64,000 bases of DNA from Bacteroidia bacterium (lineage in GTDB: Bacteria > Bacteroidota > Bacteroidia > J057). Below are positions 1 through 8,740 of this stretch, one piece after another; positions within the stretch are counted from its first letter, which is position 1, and each line of letters starts with the position of its first letter. The position numbers and the translations under genes were made by a program. The stretch spans positions 1 to 64,000 of the forward strand of contig JAUIGE010000002.1 of NCBI GenBank assembly GCA_030430205.1, given 5' to 3'. The notes beneath the pieces were generated by a model, which was given only the letters and a program-made list of their open reading frames with translations, ran no database searches and was not told the DNA's origin.

Positions 1-22
1 ATTTCGAACGGTATCAAGCTAC

Positions 23-109
23 CTATGACAGCTCGGCTTTATCTCTATCCGCTAATGAAGTTAGCCTTTTTTCACTTCTTTTTAGCTTTTTAGGATGCCT
101 CTGCAACAT
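23..109 (-). CDS. Possible 28-residue basic peptide with a strong Shine-Dalgarno
   Basis: A 28-codon frame starts at an ATG that sits 8 bases after AGGAGGT (118-124, minus strand). Such a good ribosome-binding site is uncommon in Bacteroidota. The peptide is rich in Lys and Arg and resembles no family I know. It could be a real small protein, or chance in an otherwise gene-poor edge. Only the Shine-Dalgarno and the open frame support it. Confidence 0.2.
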   Translation of the reverse strand: MLQRHPKKLKRSEKRLTSLADRDKAELS

Positions 110-131
110 ACGATGACACCTCCTGGCGAAA

Positions 132-152
132 AAATAAACTGATAGTTTATTT
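132..152. other. AT-rich hairpin
   Basis: AAATAAACT and AGTTTATTT form a 9-bp stem around a 3-base loop. It lies between the possible small peptide and the alginate-lyase remnant. The stem is A/T only, so a terminator role is uncertain. The rest of the first 180 bases shows nothing else I can support. Confidence 0.3.
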
Positions 153-180
153 CGTCATCGTTCCTGGATAGAAAAATGCA

Positions 181-369
181 TCAGTGGCTAACCACGAGAG
201 AATAGTATCTCACCTTTGCATAAGCGCCATCTGCTTTGAATTGCAGGTAATTGCCTGCTTTGAAGTAGTTTTCAAAAGGCCACTTTTGCATATGGACATC
301 ACCAAAAACCACGGATTCATTGAAATAAAAAGGAACGTCATCCTTCCAAGCACTTCCATGTATCTTTTT
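181..369 (-). pseudogene. C-terminal remnant of a PL7-type alginate lyase
   Basis: Read on the minus strand, this stretch encodes about 62 residues ending in a normal stop. It carries YFKAGNYLQ, close to the YFKAGxYxQ signature of the polysaccharide lyase family 7 (alginate_lyase2) fold, followed by VRYYSLVVSH, a typical end of such enzymes. The frame is closed by a TGA at 370-372, and no N-terminal part (RSELR or QIH motifs) exists upstream because the GntR gene ends at 417. It therefore looks like the tail of a deleted lyase gene. PL7 enzymes cleave alginate by beta-elimination. The short remnant beside a FadR-type repressor suggests that an alginate-use locus was once here. Confidence 0.6.
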
Positions 370-416
370 TCAAAAGAGCATTGCCTTTGGTCTGGCTGTT
401 TTCCATGATTTTCGGA

Positions 417-1127
417 TTAAAATGATTGAGACTGACTGTATTCAAGCACATCTTTGAGGTGCTTTCTCATGGCAGCACTTGCTGCCGCGCCATCCTGCTG
501 GATGATGTATTGGAATATTTCTTTGTGCTCTCCAAAAGCTTTCATTTTGGCTTCCCTGTCACAAACTTTCAGCTTGATGAAGCTACTGACGATATCAGGG
601 ATGATGACCATCATCAGGGATTTTAGCACCGTATTTTTGCTTGCTTCTGCTATTTTGAAGTGAAAGTTCAAATCCTCCTCCACACCGTTGAAGTCATCGG
701 AGATTTTCTCCTCATAAGCGTCCAGCGCCCTCTGCATCTTCACGATATCGCCCTCGGTTCTCCTTTCTGCTGCAAACTTGGCAGCCTGCACTTCGAGTAT
801 CACACGGGTTTCCACCAGAGAGGCGAAATCATTTCTTTCCAATTTTAGCACATCGGAGATGAGTCCTTCCAGCGCCACGATTCCAATACCCGAAACCACT
901 GTCCCACTCTGGGGAAGTGTCTTCAAGATACCGTAAAACTCAAGTTTTCGGATGGCATCGCGTATATGGGTGCGGCTTACACCGAGTTTCTCAGCCAATT
1001 TTCGCTCTGGAGGGAGGCGATCTCCAGGTGCCAACTGCCCGGAGATGATCAGAGATCTGATTTGCTTGATAATGTTGTCTACCGGTGAGTCGATTTTAAT
1101 TTCGTTGAAATTTTCGAGTATGTTCAT
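417..1127 (-). CDS. FadR-type (FCD) GntR transcriptional regulator
   Basis: A 236-residue repressor-type regulator. Residues about 14-82 form the GntR winged helix-turn-helix, including LPPERKLAEKLGVSRTHIRDA. Residues about 95-228 form an FCD ligand-binding domain, with the expected metal-site set D152, H156, H201 and H223 (DxxxH, then two His 22 apart). FCD regulators usually bind sugar acids or other carboxylates. A tandem palindromic operator lies 22 bases upstream of the start, so autoregulation is likely. Just downstream is the tail of an alginate lyase. In Zobellia a GntR-family regulator (AusR) represses alginate catabolism, so an AusR-like role is a reasonable inference but unproven. 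Confidence 0.9.
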   Translation of the reverse strand: MNILENFNEIKIDSPVDNIIKQIRSLIISGQLAPGDRLPPERKLAEKLGVSRTHIRDAIRKLEFYGILKTLPQSGTVVSGIGIVALEGLISDVLKLERNDFASLVETRVILEVQAAKFAAERRTEGDIVKMQRALDAYEEKISDDFNGVEEDLNFHFKIAEASKNTVLKSLMMVIIPDIVSSFIKLKVCDREAKMKAFGEHKEIFQYIIQQDGAAASAAMRKHLKDVLEYSQSQSF

Positions 1128-1148
1128 GAGAACTAGTTTTACAATAAA

Positions 1149-1180
1149 AATTGGTCAACCAATTAATTGGTCAACCAATT
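1149..1180. promoter_or_regulatory. Tandem GntR/FadR operator
   Basis: Two exact, abutting copies of the 16-mer AATTGGTCAACCAATT. Each is palindromic (AATTGGT, 2-base centre, ACCAATT) and closely matches the AATTGGT-N3-ACCAATT site known for PdhR and the TGGT-N-ACCA core of FadR-family regulators. It sits directly upstream of the FCD-GntR gene. The 16-bp centre spacing would place two dimers about one and a half helical turns apart. Confidence 0.8.
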
Positions 1181-1325
1181 TTGTGAAATAAATCCTTATT
1201 TCCAAATTTAAACAAAAAAGTGGGTCTATAATTTGGAAGAGTTTGAAGCAGAAGGTACTGATTTTTATGATTAAAGATGTTTTGCCCATCCATGTTCATC
1301 ATTTAAGCTAGCCTACCTTTCCCCC

Positions 1326-2078
1326 CTAAATCTTATTCAATCGATCCAAAAACTCATCCTTCTTCCTGCGGGAAATCGGTATTTCCGATCCATCTACCAT
1401 CACGGCTATGCCTCCATCTCCTTTTTTGTAGGCACTTAGGTAGGAGAGATTGATGAGGTGGGAGTGGTGTACGCGGAAAAAATTGTAGGATGCGAGCATG
1501 TTTTCAAACTCTTTGAGTTTGCGGGAGGCAAGGATCTCCTTGTGCTCACTGTAGACGATTTTGGTGTAGTTGCCATCGGCTTCGCAGCGGGCGATCTGGT
1601 CTACGGTCAGGAAGACCAGGCCATCATGGGTAGGCAGGGCGATGCGCGGATTGGGGCTGTTGGGGTTTTTGAGGTTAAAGAGAAGTTGCTGGTAACTTTC
1701 TGCATAGACTTCATGCTGAAAGTGTTTTTCGGCTTTGCCTACAGAGGCTATCAATTCTTTGATATGAATGGGTTTGAGCAGGTAGTCCAGGGCGCACATG
1801 CGAATAGCCTTGAGGGCATACTGATCGTAGGCCGTAGTGAAGATCACCTGGAAAGGCGGCCTTTCAAAAGCTTCCAGTAGCTCAAAGCCCGATTTGCCGG
1901 GCATTTCGATATCCAAAAATACCAATTTGACATCTGTATGCTCTCTCAATAGCACAAGGGCTTCATCTACTGAAGCGGCCATGCCTACGACTTTGACATT
2001 GGGGCAATAGCTTTCCAAAAGCTTAAGAAGGCCCAGGCGACTCTTCTGTTCGTCTTCAACAAGAATGGCATGTAACAT
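1326..2078 (-). CDS. LytTR-type response regulator
   Basis: A 250-residue regulator. An N-terminal receiver domain (about 1-120) has acidic residues E8/D9, phospho-acceptor D56 in FLDIEMPG, and K102 in LLKP. A C-terminal LytTR DNA-binding domain (about 145-250) includes the typical HSHLINLSYL segment. It is the expected partner of the LytS-type kinase encoded 44 bases upstream on the same strand. LytTR proteins bind direct repeats as dimers. The likely targets are the TonB receptor unit upstream or genes outside the window; the sequence alone does not say which. Confidence 0.93.
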   Translation of the reverse strand: MLHAILVEDEQKSRLGLLKLLESYCPNVKVVGMAASVDEALVLLREHTDVKLVFLDIEMPGKSGFELLEAFERPPFQVIFTTAYDQYALKAIRMCALDYLLKPIHIKELIASVGKAEKHFQHEVYAESYQQLLFNLKNPNSPNPRIALPTHDGLVFLTVDQIARCEADGNYTKIVYSEHKEILASRKLKEFENMLASYNFFRVHHSHLINLSYLSAYKKGDGGIAVMVDGSEIPISRRKKDEFLDRLNKI

Positions 2079-2122
2079 AAAATCAGAGGTGAAAAAGTGA
2101 AATAAATCCTAACAGAGAATCC

Positions 2123-5100
2123 TTATCTTTTAAGCGAAAATCGAATGAGTATGCGCGTACCGGCAGCTTTTCCTTCAGGGGCAAACAAGTCCATGGTATC
2201 CATTTGAATATCTGCATCTTCCAGTTTACGCAACAAATCCAATTTGTTTTCCAACAATTGCATACCTCTGGACTGATGCTCTTTGTTTGTCTGCATGCGG
2301 ATTTCGTTTGCGGCCTCCCGTCCGATGCCATTGTCTTCTATGGTGCAGAGCAATTCCTCTTCATTGCCTGAAAAGTAGATGCTCAAAAATCCTTTTTCGC
2401 CTTTATACCGCAGACCATGGTTGATGGCATTTTCTACAAATGGCTGTAGCATCATGGAGGGAAGCTCCACCTCGTCGAGGTCAATGGAAGGAGCAATTTT
2501 GATTTCATACTCAAAGTGCTCATCAAAGCGCAGGCGCTCCAGATCAATATACAATTCGAGCAGCTCGATCTCTTCATGAAGAGAAATATAGCGGGCATGA
2601 GATGCCTCAAGGAAGAGGCGCATCAGGCGCGAAAATTTCGCGAGGAAATCATTGGCCGTGACTTCGTCTTTTTGAAGAATAAAATACTGTATGGCGTTGA
2701 GGGCATTGAAGAGGAAGTGCGGGTTGAGCTGGGCTTGTAAAGCCGAGAGCTGCAGATGTGCCATCTGCTGATTGAGCTCATTTTGAGCTGCTGCCCGTTT
2801 GCGGATATTGCTTATCCGGGATCGGATAATGAGAAAAGCGAGGAAAATAAGCAGCAAAAGGCATCCACCCATAAACCACCACTGCTGCCACATAGGAGGC
2901 CGGATTTCAAAAGAGAGATTAATCGCTTTTCCCCAATCACTTTGAGGGCTTCGTGCCCTAAAGCTCAACTGATATGCCTTGGGAGATAAATTGGATAAAG
3001 TCAAAATAGGGACGGATATATCCTGCCAGGGATCGCTGTCCCATAACCGAAACTGGTAGCGGAGCTCTTTGGGGTTTTGAAATTCAATGGCATCAAAGTC
3101 CAGGCTTATATTGCTTCTGGAAGTCACCAGATTTAACAGGCTTGAATCCACCACTTGACCGTCCAGGTTTATCGAGGCAAGGTAAAGTTGGGGCGGATTT
3201 TCTTTTTGTAAAAGTTCAGGTTTTCGAAGCAGCGAAATGCCTTTGCTGGACCCTATCCACATCTGATCCTTTTGATCAAAATAAAGGCGGGTGATATTAT
3301 CGGACACCAGGCCGTTACCCTGTAGGAAGGTATAGGTGACATCTGGCCCCCAATGATGCAGACCCTTGGTGGTCCCCAGCCAGATTTCTCCATTGCGGCC
3401 TACTGCTATTTGGTGAAGGATGCCCAGGCTTTTTTTGTCCAGGGAAAAAGCTTGCACGGGGGCAGAAGGCTTTTTAATGTACAAACTGTCTTCGTTGCCG
3501 AAGATTAGGTCCCCATTGGGAGCTATTGTCGCATCAACTATGTTTGCCAAAGAAAAGGTATCTACTGCTGCCCGGGGCCCCGATGAGGGCTTTAAATAGA
3601 ATAAGCCATGTTTGTTACCCCAATATGTATGATAAGCATGATCTACAAGAAAGAAATAATCACCGATAGATTGAAAATTAGCAAAGAGGGTGTAAAGGCT
3701 CGAATCTTTTCCCGGTGCCTGTAAATAAAGCCCTCTGGCAAGAGAAAGAATAAATTCCCCCGAGGGATGAATGGAAAAATCGGGTACTTTATAGGGGAAG
3801 AGCCTGGTTTTTGTGGGATAAAGCTCCCATATCCCATCTTGTCCTACAATATATAAATTCCCTTTAGGGCCTTTTCGTATGGTATTTACTTCTCTCCGCA
3901 AAAAAGTATCAGGAACCATAAGCTTGTATATGCCCTTAGGGCTTTCCTCCAGTAGCTGCAGGCCTTTTTTATGGGCCACCCAGACCTTGCCTGATTCATC
4001 TACATGGAAGTCGTTTATAAAAAGATTTCTCAAGCCTACATCTATCCCCATATTGTGAAAAAAACTTCTCCGAAATACATAACATCCGTCACCGTCGGTG
4101 CTTACCCATAAGCCCCCCAGGCGATCTGTTTCTATATAACTGATAGCTACAGGTAAATCTACCTGATCACTTAAGACAGAAAAGGTGCCCTGCCTTGTAT
4201 CCAGGCCCCAAATCTGGTTGCGATCTTCATTTATTCCATAAATAAATCCGTCAGCAGTCAGGCGGATCTGAGGAGGGCGGGTAATGTTTTGGGGTAAATG
4301 AAAAGTTTGCAGCACGCCCTGGGCTGAAACCAGGAAGAGTTTATCATCGGAGGCAAATACGGTATTCCCCTCTTCATCAGCATGAAGGGACCAGACAGGA
4401 ATATCCAGCAGAGCGGGATGGAAGGGCGCGGGTTTGTGGTTTTCATTCATGATAAAAGCACCGTGCTCACAACCTACAAGTAATTTTCCCTCTGGATTTC
4501 GACAAAATCGGAGATGAAATATGATATCCGGCTCAGATTCAATGTTGCTCCAAAATTTGAGGCGCTTCGATTCTGACAAGGCGACAACGTTCAAAGGGCT
4601 ATATTGAAGCTGCTTATCCCTAAAGTACCAATAGGCATATTGCTGGCCCAGACCAGCTGAACCGTAGCCCGTAAAAGCAGAATGCAGGTCAGGCCTTATA
4701 TCATGAGAGAAGAAAGTAGTATCAGAGTTGTAGATTATCGTAGGATGATACCAGGCTTCTCTGGTATGTGCGGTAGATAGCTCAAAACGATTTCCTTCCT
4801 GGATATAGACGCCCTTTTCGTACACACTGCACCATATTTTTCCCTGAGGTGTCTCTCCCAGTGTAATGATGCTCAGGCCTTCCAGCCCCTCATCGGTCCC
4901 AAAGTTTGTAAAGTCAGTGCCATTAAATCGCGCCAGACCCAGGTCTGTGCCTAGCCACATATAGCCCTGCTTGTCCTGATGCATGTCATAGCCGACATTA
5001 TGGGGCAGGCCATCATTCACCGTATAATGACGCACCTGCCAGTCCTGGGCCGCTAAGCCCGGGGACAAAAAAATGCATAGAAAGAGACTTCCTATGCATT

Positions 5101-5125
5101 TGAAGACAACGTCAGAAGCTCGCAT
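2123..5125 (-). CDS. Beta-propeller sensor histidine kinase (LytS/YehU type)
   Basis: A 1000-residue membrane sensor. An N-terminal signal segment (about 1-26) is followed by a large periplasmic two-component-regulator propeller (about 27-640, with repeats such as GYMWLGTDLGLARF and QMWIGSSKGISLL). A Y_Y_Y domain (about 650-735) and one membrane helix (about 745-765) come next. The cytoplasmic His_kinase domain has NPHFLFN with the phospho-acceptor His near residue 800, then a HATPase domain with NAINHG and DNGIGR. It lacks the regulator and AraC domains of hybrid systems and pairs instead with the LytTR regulator downstream. It lies 32 bases after the DUF4249 gene, suggesting that it senses a ligand linked to the TonB receptor unit. 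TATCTTTG (5130-5137) lies only 4 bases before the start and is probably chance. Confidence 0.93.
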   Translation of the reverse strand: MRASDVVFKCIGSLFLCIFLSPGLAAQDWQVRHYTVNDGLPHNVGYDMHQDKQGYMWLGTDLGLARFNGTDFTNFGTDEGLEGLSIITLGETPQGKIWCSVYEKGVYIQEGNRFELSTAHTREAWYHPTIIYNSDTTFFSHDIRPDLHSAFTGYGSAGLGQQYAYWYFRDKQLQYSPLNVVALSESKRLKFWSNIESEPDIIFHLRFCRNPEGKLLVGCEHGAFIMNENHKPAPFHPALLDIPVWSLHADEEGNTVFASDDKLFLVSAQGVLQTFHLPQNITRPPQIRLTADGFIYGINEDRNQIWGLDTRQGTFSVLSDQVDLPVAISYIETDRLGGLWVSTDGDGCYVFRRSFFHNMGIDVGLRNLFINDFHVDESGKVWVAHKKGLQLLEESPKGIYKLMVPDTFLRREVNTIRKGPKGNLYIVGQDGIWELYPTKTRLFPYKVPDFSIHPSGEFILSLARGLYLQAPGKDSSLYTLFANFQSIGDYFFLVDHAYHTYWGNKHGLFYLKPSSGPRAAVDTFSLANIVDATIAPNGDLIFGNEDSLYIKKPSAPVQAFSLDKKSLGILHQIAVGRNGEIWLGTTKGLHHWGPDVTYTFLQGNGLVSDNITRLYFDQKDQMWIGSSKGISLLRKPELLQKENPPQLYLASINLDGQVVDSSLLNLVTSRSNISLDFDAIEFQNPKELRYQFRLWDSDPWQDISVPILTLSNLSPKAYQLSFRARSPQSDWGKAINLSFEIRPPMWQQWWFMGGCLLLLIFLAFLIIRSRISNIRKRAAAQNELNQQMAHLQLSALQAQLNPHFLFNALNAIQYFILQKDEVTANDFLAKFSRLMRLFLEASHARYISLHEEIELLELYIDLERLRFDEHFEYEIKIAPSIDLDEVELPSMMLQPFVENAINHGLRYKGEKGFLSIYFSGNEEELLCTIEDNGIGREAANEIRMQTNKEHQSRGMQLLENKLDLLRKLEDADIQMDTMDLFAPEGKAAGTRILIRFSLKR

Positions 5126-5157
5126 AATTCAAAGATAGCAAGCTTTGACACATATCG

Positions 5158-6129
5158 TTAGAATACGACCTTAAATCGAGCCTGGGTAACACCGCCCCAC
5201 ATGCCATAACCATTTTCTACATTGCTGTCTACAATGACAGGCTCTGATGGCAAAAAGCCTATACCGCCCTGGTTGTCTCTTTGCAGTTGAAGTTTCTCGA
5301 TGTAGTTTTTGTAGGCTTCGCCTGAAGCACTTACGATCAATTCCATTTCAAAAATTTCAAAATCGGTCACAGGCTGATTATTGACATAATAATTGGGCAG
5401 TTGACAGAGAAAAGAAATCGTTTTTTCCTGCCCATTAAAGGCTTCATCCGAAACAAATGCTGATTCGGAGGTATAGGCGCCATCGCTCCCCAAAATCGCC
5501 TCTCCTCCCAGGTCATAGGCCCATTGGATCACTGTATCAGTCCCTTGCCAGAAGTCAAGGGTCTTGAACTGGAGGTGCTCCAATTTGTAAAAATTGGAGA
5601 AGGCTGCGGTATCCCGCAGTGTGACGCGGAGCAGAGATTGTATCTCTGTATAGCCGTCTTCATATACTTTGCGGGCTGCTTCTTTTACCAGCTCCGCTGA
5701 GATGATTCGCGGCACGGGCGGTATGGTAGCCGTACTTGTGGCTGTAGGATAGTCAGGATGCGATACCCGCAGGCTGTAGGTCTCACCCGCATGGCCGATG
5801 ATGCCTTCGGCAACAAATTTCCCTAAGGTAATCATACCTCCTCCAAACACATCCTCAGCCGTGGTGTCTCGATACACCAGCGTAGAAATCAGCTGACCAT
5901 CTTTCAACAATTCCACCTTCGCATCGGGAAGCATCACTTCCGAGGCATCCAGGTCCTCCGTAGGACCATAACTCTGCGAGATATATAGCTCTATCTCCTT
6001 CTCTGCCTCCAACTGCCCATTGATCACAATCCGCTTCTCATGCGGCGGCAAAGGTATGTCTACGGTTGTCTGACAGGCCCCCAGGGCCAAAACAAAAACA
6101 AGTATGCTGATAAAATGTATTTTTTTCAT
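5158..6129 (-). CDS. DUF4249 family outer-membrane lipoprotein
   Basis: A 323-residue lipoprotein with a signal peptide and lipobox LGAC (Cys19). The start of the mature part, with IVINGQLEAE and then an ELYISQSYG-type strand, is typical of DUF4249. This family is nearly always encoded next to a TonB-dependent receptor with a carboxypeptidase-like N-terminal domain, as here. By analogy with SusD-type partners it may be the surface lipoprotein that captures a substrate for the receptor, but the substrate class is unknown. The receptor gene lies upstream on the same strand, separated by a 7-bp-period repeat array. Confidence 0.88.
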   Translation of the reverse strand: MKKIHFISILVFVLALGACQTTVDIPLPPHEKRIVINGQLEAEKEIELYISQSYGPTEDLDASEVMLPDAKVELLKDGQLISTLVYRDTTAEDVFGGGMITLGKFVAEGIIGHAGETYSLRVSHPDYPTATSTATIPPVPRIISAELVKEAARKVYEDGYTEIQSLLRVTLRDTAAFSNFYKLEHLQFKTLDFWQGTDTVIQWAYDLGGEAILGSDGAYTSESAFVSDEAFNGQEKTISFLCQLPNYYVNNQPVTDFEIFEMELIVSASGEAYKNYIEKLQLQRDNQGGIGFLPSEPVIVDSNVENGYGMWGGVTQARFKVVF

Positions 6130-6162
6130 CTCAATAATTTTGTTAATAATCCATCAATCTTT

Positions 6163-6204
6163 TTCAGTCTTCAGTCTTCAGTTTTCAGTCTTCAGTCTCC
6201 AGTC
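6163..6204. repeat. Heptamer tandem array (TTCAGTC)x6
   Basis: Six contiguous 7-bp units: TTCAGTC, TTCAGTC, TTCAGTT, TTCAGTC, TTCAGTC, TCCAGTC. The array occupies half of the 82-base gap between the receptor stop and the DUF4249 start. It belongs to the set of 7-bp-period arrays seen throughout the window. Confidence 0.95.
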
Positions 6205-6211
6205 CCGCCTC

Positions 6212-8677
6212 TCACCTAATCTTAAAAATATAACTCACCGAAGGGATAATCGGAAAGAGCGCCAGACGGCGCAGCACCTGGCGCTCAGAACCTGTCTGTG
6301 TCAGGTAATTGTAATCGCGACCGATGAAGTAGGTATAAGGATTCTGTCGGCTGTACACATTGTACACACTGATGTTCCAGGTTCTTTCGCCCCATCGTTT
6401 TTCCTTGGTGAAATTGACGCCAAAGTCCAGGCGGTGGTAGGCTTCCATGCGGAAGTTGTTTCGGCCATTTTCATAGAGCTGCACGCCTCCATTGAACCAG
6501 CCCAGGTCCGTCAGATGGCGGCCAAAGCTGCCATTGTCGCCAAAGAATCCCGATCCGGGATATTGCACGGTGGCGTAGCCACCGCTGGGCAATGTCATGA
6601 CATTGCCGGTGCCATAGACCCAGGTCGCTGAGATATCAATGTGGTCATTGATCTTGTGGCTGAGCACGATACTGACATCATGGCGGCGATCAAATTTGTA
6701 GGGATAGACCTCCCCCTGGTTGAGGTTTTCAAATTGGCGGTTGTTCCAGGCAAGGGTATAGCCTATCCAGCCTGTGGTATTGCCGGTTTTCTTTTGGAGA
6801 AAAAGCTCCAGGCCGTAGGCCTCACCCTGACCGCCGGTCTCTACTATATCCTGCCAGTTTTGGTCCGCTATGCCCAAAAAGAAGTTGGTTCCTTCCTTGT
6901 ACTCGATGAGGTTTTGCATCTTTTTGTAATAGCCTTCCACGCTAAACTCCAGCTTGTCGCCCCACAGGCTACTCGCCAGGCCAAAGGCTGCCTGCCATGA
7001 TTTTTGGGGCGCGATGCGATCAGTAGCAGGTACCCAAATGTCTATCGGGAGCCCTACGGCAGAATTGGCAAGCAAATGGATAAACTGTGTCATCTGCACA
7101 AAAGAGCCTTTTACTGAGACCTGATCTGTCAGCAGAAAGCGGGCAGAGGCGCGGGGCTGGTAGGAAAAATAATTTTTGGTGTTTTCCCGGTAGTGGACGG
7201 CATGCAAACCGAGGTTGGCACTGAAGCGCTTCCCGATCTTAAAATTGTCCTCTATATAGGCAGAGGTTTCCCAGGAATAGGCCATCTGGGCAGCGAGGGT
7301 GGTGTCTATCAGTTCCTGGGATTGCTGACTTATTTTATATCCCAAAAAACCAGGAACAAAACGGTGGCGGGTGGTATTGATCCCAAATTTGATGTCATGT
7401 GAAGGGACCGGGTAAAAGTCAAAATCCAGCTTTCCGCCAAAATCCCGTATGCCCGACTGGTAATCGAGATTGGCGTCTATGCGGTAGACGGAGTCTCCTT
7501 CGCTATAGGCGTCATACAATTCATTGCCGACATTAAAGCGATAATTGGTAAATGTGGCTGTCAGGTTGCTGAAAAGCCTGGGAGACCAGATATGGTTCCA
7601 GCGCAGGGCCGCCAGCTTATTTCCCCAGATGGTATTGTTCTTGATGCCATAGTCATAGTAGTCATTGTCACCAGGCTTGCCGTTGGATTCGGAGACCCGC
7701 ACGCCCAGGTTGTCATCTCCCATGTATGCACTGAAATACAGGCGGTCTTTGTCGGAAATGATGTGGTTGACTTTGGCGTTCAAATCATAAAAATAGTAGC
7801 CAAAAGAAGCCACACCCTGGCTTATGGCATTGGAAAGGGGGCGCGAGAGCAGGTCAAAATAGGTCCTGCGGCCCGATACAATAAAAGACGTTTTGTCTTT
7901 GATGATGGGCCCCTGCACGGATAATTTCGAAGAAATCAGCCCCACACTGCCTTCGGCCTCAAACTTCTTCATGTTTCCCTCTTTCATGCGGATGTCCAGC
8001 ACAGAGGAAAGTCTGCCTCCATAGCGGGCGGGAAATCCGCCCTTGACGAGTTTGACATTGCTCAATGCGTCAGCATTGAAGACGGAGAAGAAGCCACCGA
8101 GGTGGCTGACATAGTATAGGGGCACATCGTCGAGCAGGATCAGGTTTTGATCCGGGCCGCCGCCGCGCACATAGATGCCGGTGGAGCCTTCGCTGCCGGA
8201 CTGCACGCCCGGCAATAGCTGGATGGCTTTGATCACATCGACCTCTCCCATCAGGGCAGGCAGTTTTTTGATCTGGTCTACCGGGATGGTGACGGTACTC
8301 ATCTCCGTTCTTTCCTGTATTTTTTCCACATTTTCGGCGATGATTTCGATTTCATCCAGCGAAAATGGCATCAGCGCAAAGTGCAGCACCGTATCCGAGC
8401 GAAGCTCGAAAACCAGCTCTTTCGACTCATAGCTGCCCTGGGCAGCTATCAGCTTGACAGGCCCGGCCTTCAGGCTGAGGCTGTAAAAGCCAAAGTTGTT
8501 GGTCAGGCTCCCCTGACCGGAATGGAGGTCGTAGACCTTGGCCGAGATAAGCTTTTCGCCATTGCGCTCGTCGGTCAGGTAGCCTGAGATGGTGTAGCGT
8601 TGGGCTTGTAGCGTTTGTTGAAAAAGGGCAAATAGGAAAAAAAGCAATAGTGCTTTCGGAAAGTAATTGGAAGGCAT
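6212..8677 (-). CDS. TonB-dependent receptor with carboxypeptidase-like domain
   Basis: An 821-residue outer-membrane receptor. A signal peptide (1-25) is followed by a CarboxypepD_reg-like beta-sandwich (about 27-115, starting YTISGYLTDERNGEKLISA) and a plug domain (about 135-240, with IQLLPGVQSGSEGSTGIYVRGG and the LILLDDVPLY strand). A 22-strand-type barrel follows and ends in an aromatic/basic strand (SVSYIFKIR). It is not a SusC of the long nutrient type; it is the class that pairs with DUF4249. It probably imports a ligand under TonB power. It is first in a unit with the DUF4249 lipoprotein, sensor kinase and LytTR regulator. Confidence 0.93.
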   Translation of the reverse strand: MPSNYFPKALLLFFLFALFQQTLQAQRYTISGYLTDERNGEKLISAKVYDLHSGQGSLTNNFGFYSLSLKAGPVKLIAAQGSYESKELVFELRSDTVLHFALMPFSLDEIEIIAENVEKIQERTEMSTVTIPVDQIKKLPALMGEVDVIKAIQLLPGVQSGSEGSTGIYVRGGGPDQNLILLDDVPLYYVSHLGGFFSVFNADALSNVKLVKGGFPARYGGRLSSVLDIRMKEGNMKKFEAEGSVGLISSKLSVQGPIIKDKTSFIVSGRRTYFDLLSRPLSNAISQGVASFGYYFYDLNAKVNHIISDKDRLYFSAYMGDDNLGVRVSESNGKPGDNDYYDYGIKNNTIWGNKLAALRWNHIWSPRLFSNLTATFTNYRFNVGNELYDAYSEGDSVYRIDANLDYQSGIRDFGGKLDFDFYPVPSHDIKFGINTTRHRFVPGFLGYKISQQSQELIDTTLAAQMAYSWETSAYIEDNFKIGKRFSANLGLHAVHYRENTKNYFSYQPRASARFLLTDQVSVKGSFVQMTQFIHLLANSAVGLPIDIWVPATDRIAPQKSWQAAFGLASSLWGDKLEFSVEGYYKKMQNLIEYKEGTNFFLGIADQNWQDIVETGGQGEAYGLELFLQKKTGNTTGWIGYTLAWNNRQFENLNQGEVYPYKFDRRHDVSIVLSHKINDHIDISATWVYGTGNVMTLPSGGYATVQYPGSGFFGDNGSFGRHLTDLGWFNGGVQLYENGRNNFRMEAYHRLDFGVNFTKEKRWGERTWNISVYNVYSRQNPYTYFIGRDYNYLTQTGSERQVLRRLALFPIIPSVSYIFKIR

Positions 8678-8740
8678 AAGCGGTTGAAATTAAAAATTTG
8701 CTTTGGAGACAATCGAGGAGTAGTTTTCCCTTACGTAAGC

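Noticed and set aside
5130-5137. TATCTTTG just before the sensor kinase start as a promoter
   Set aside because: It is 4 bases from the ATG and has no -33 element at the right distance; the gene is probably read from the receptor unit upstream.
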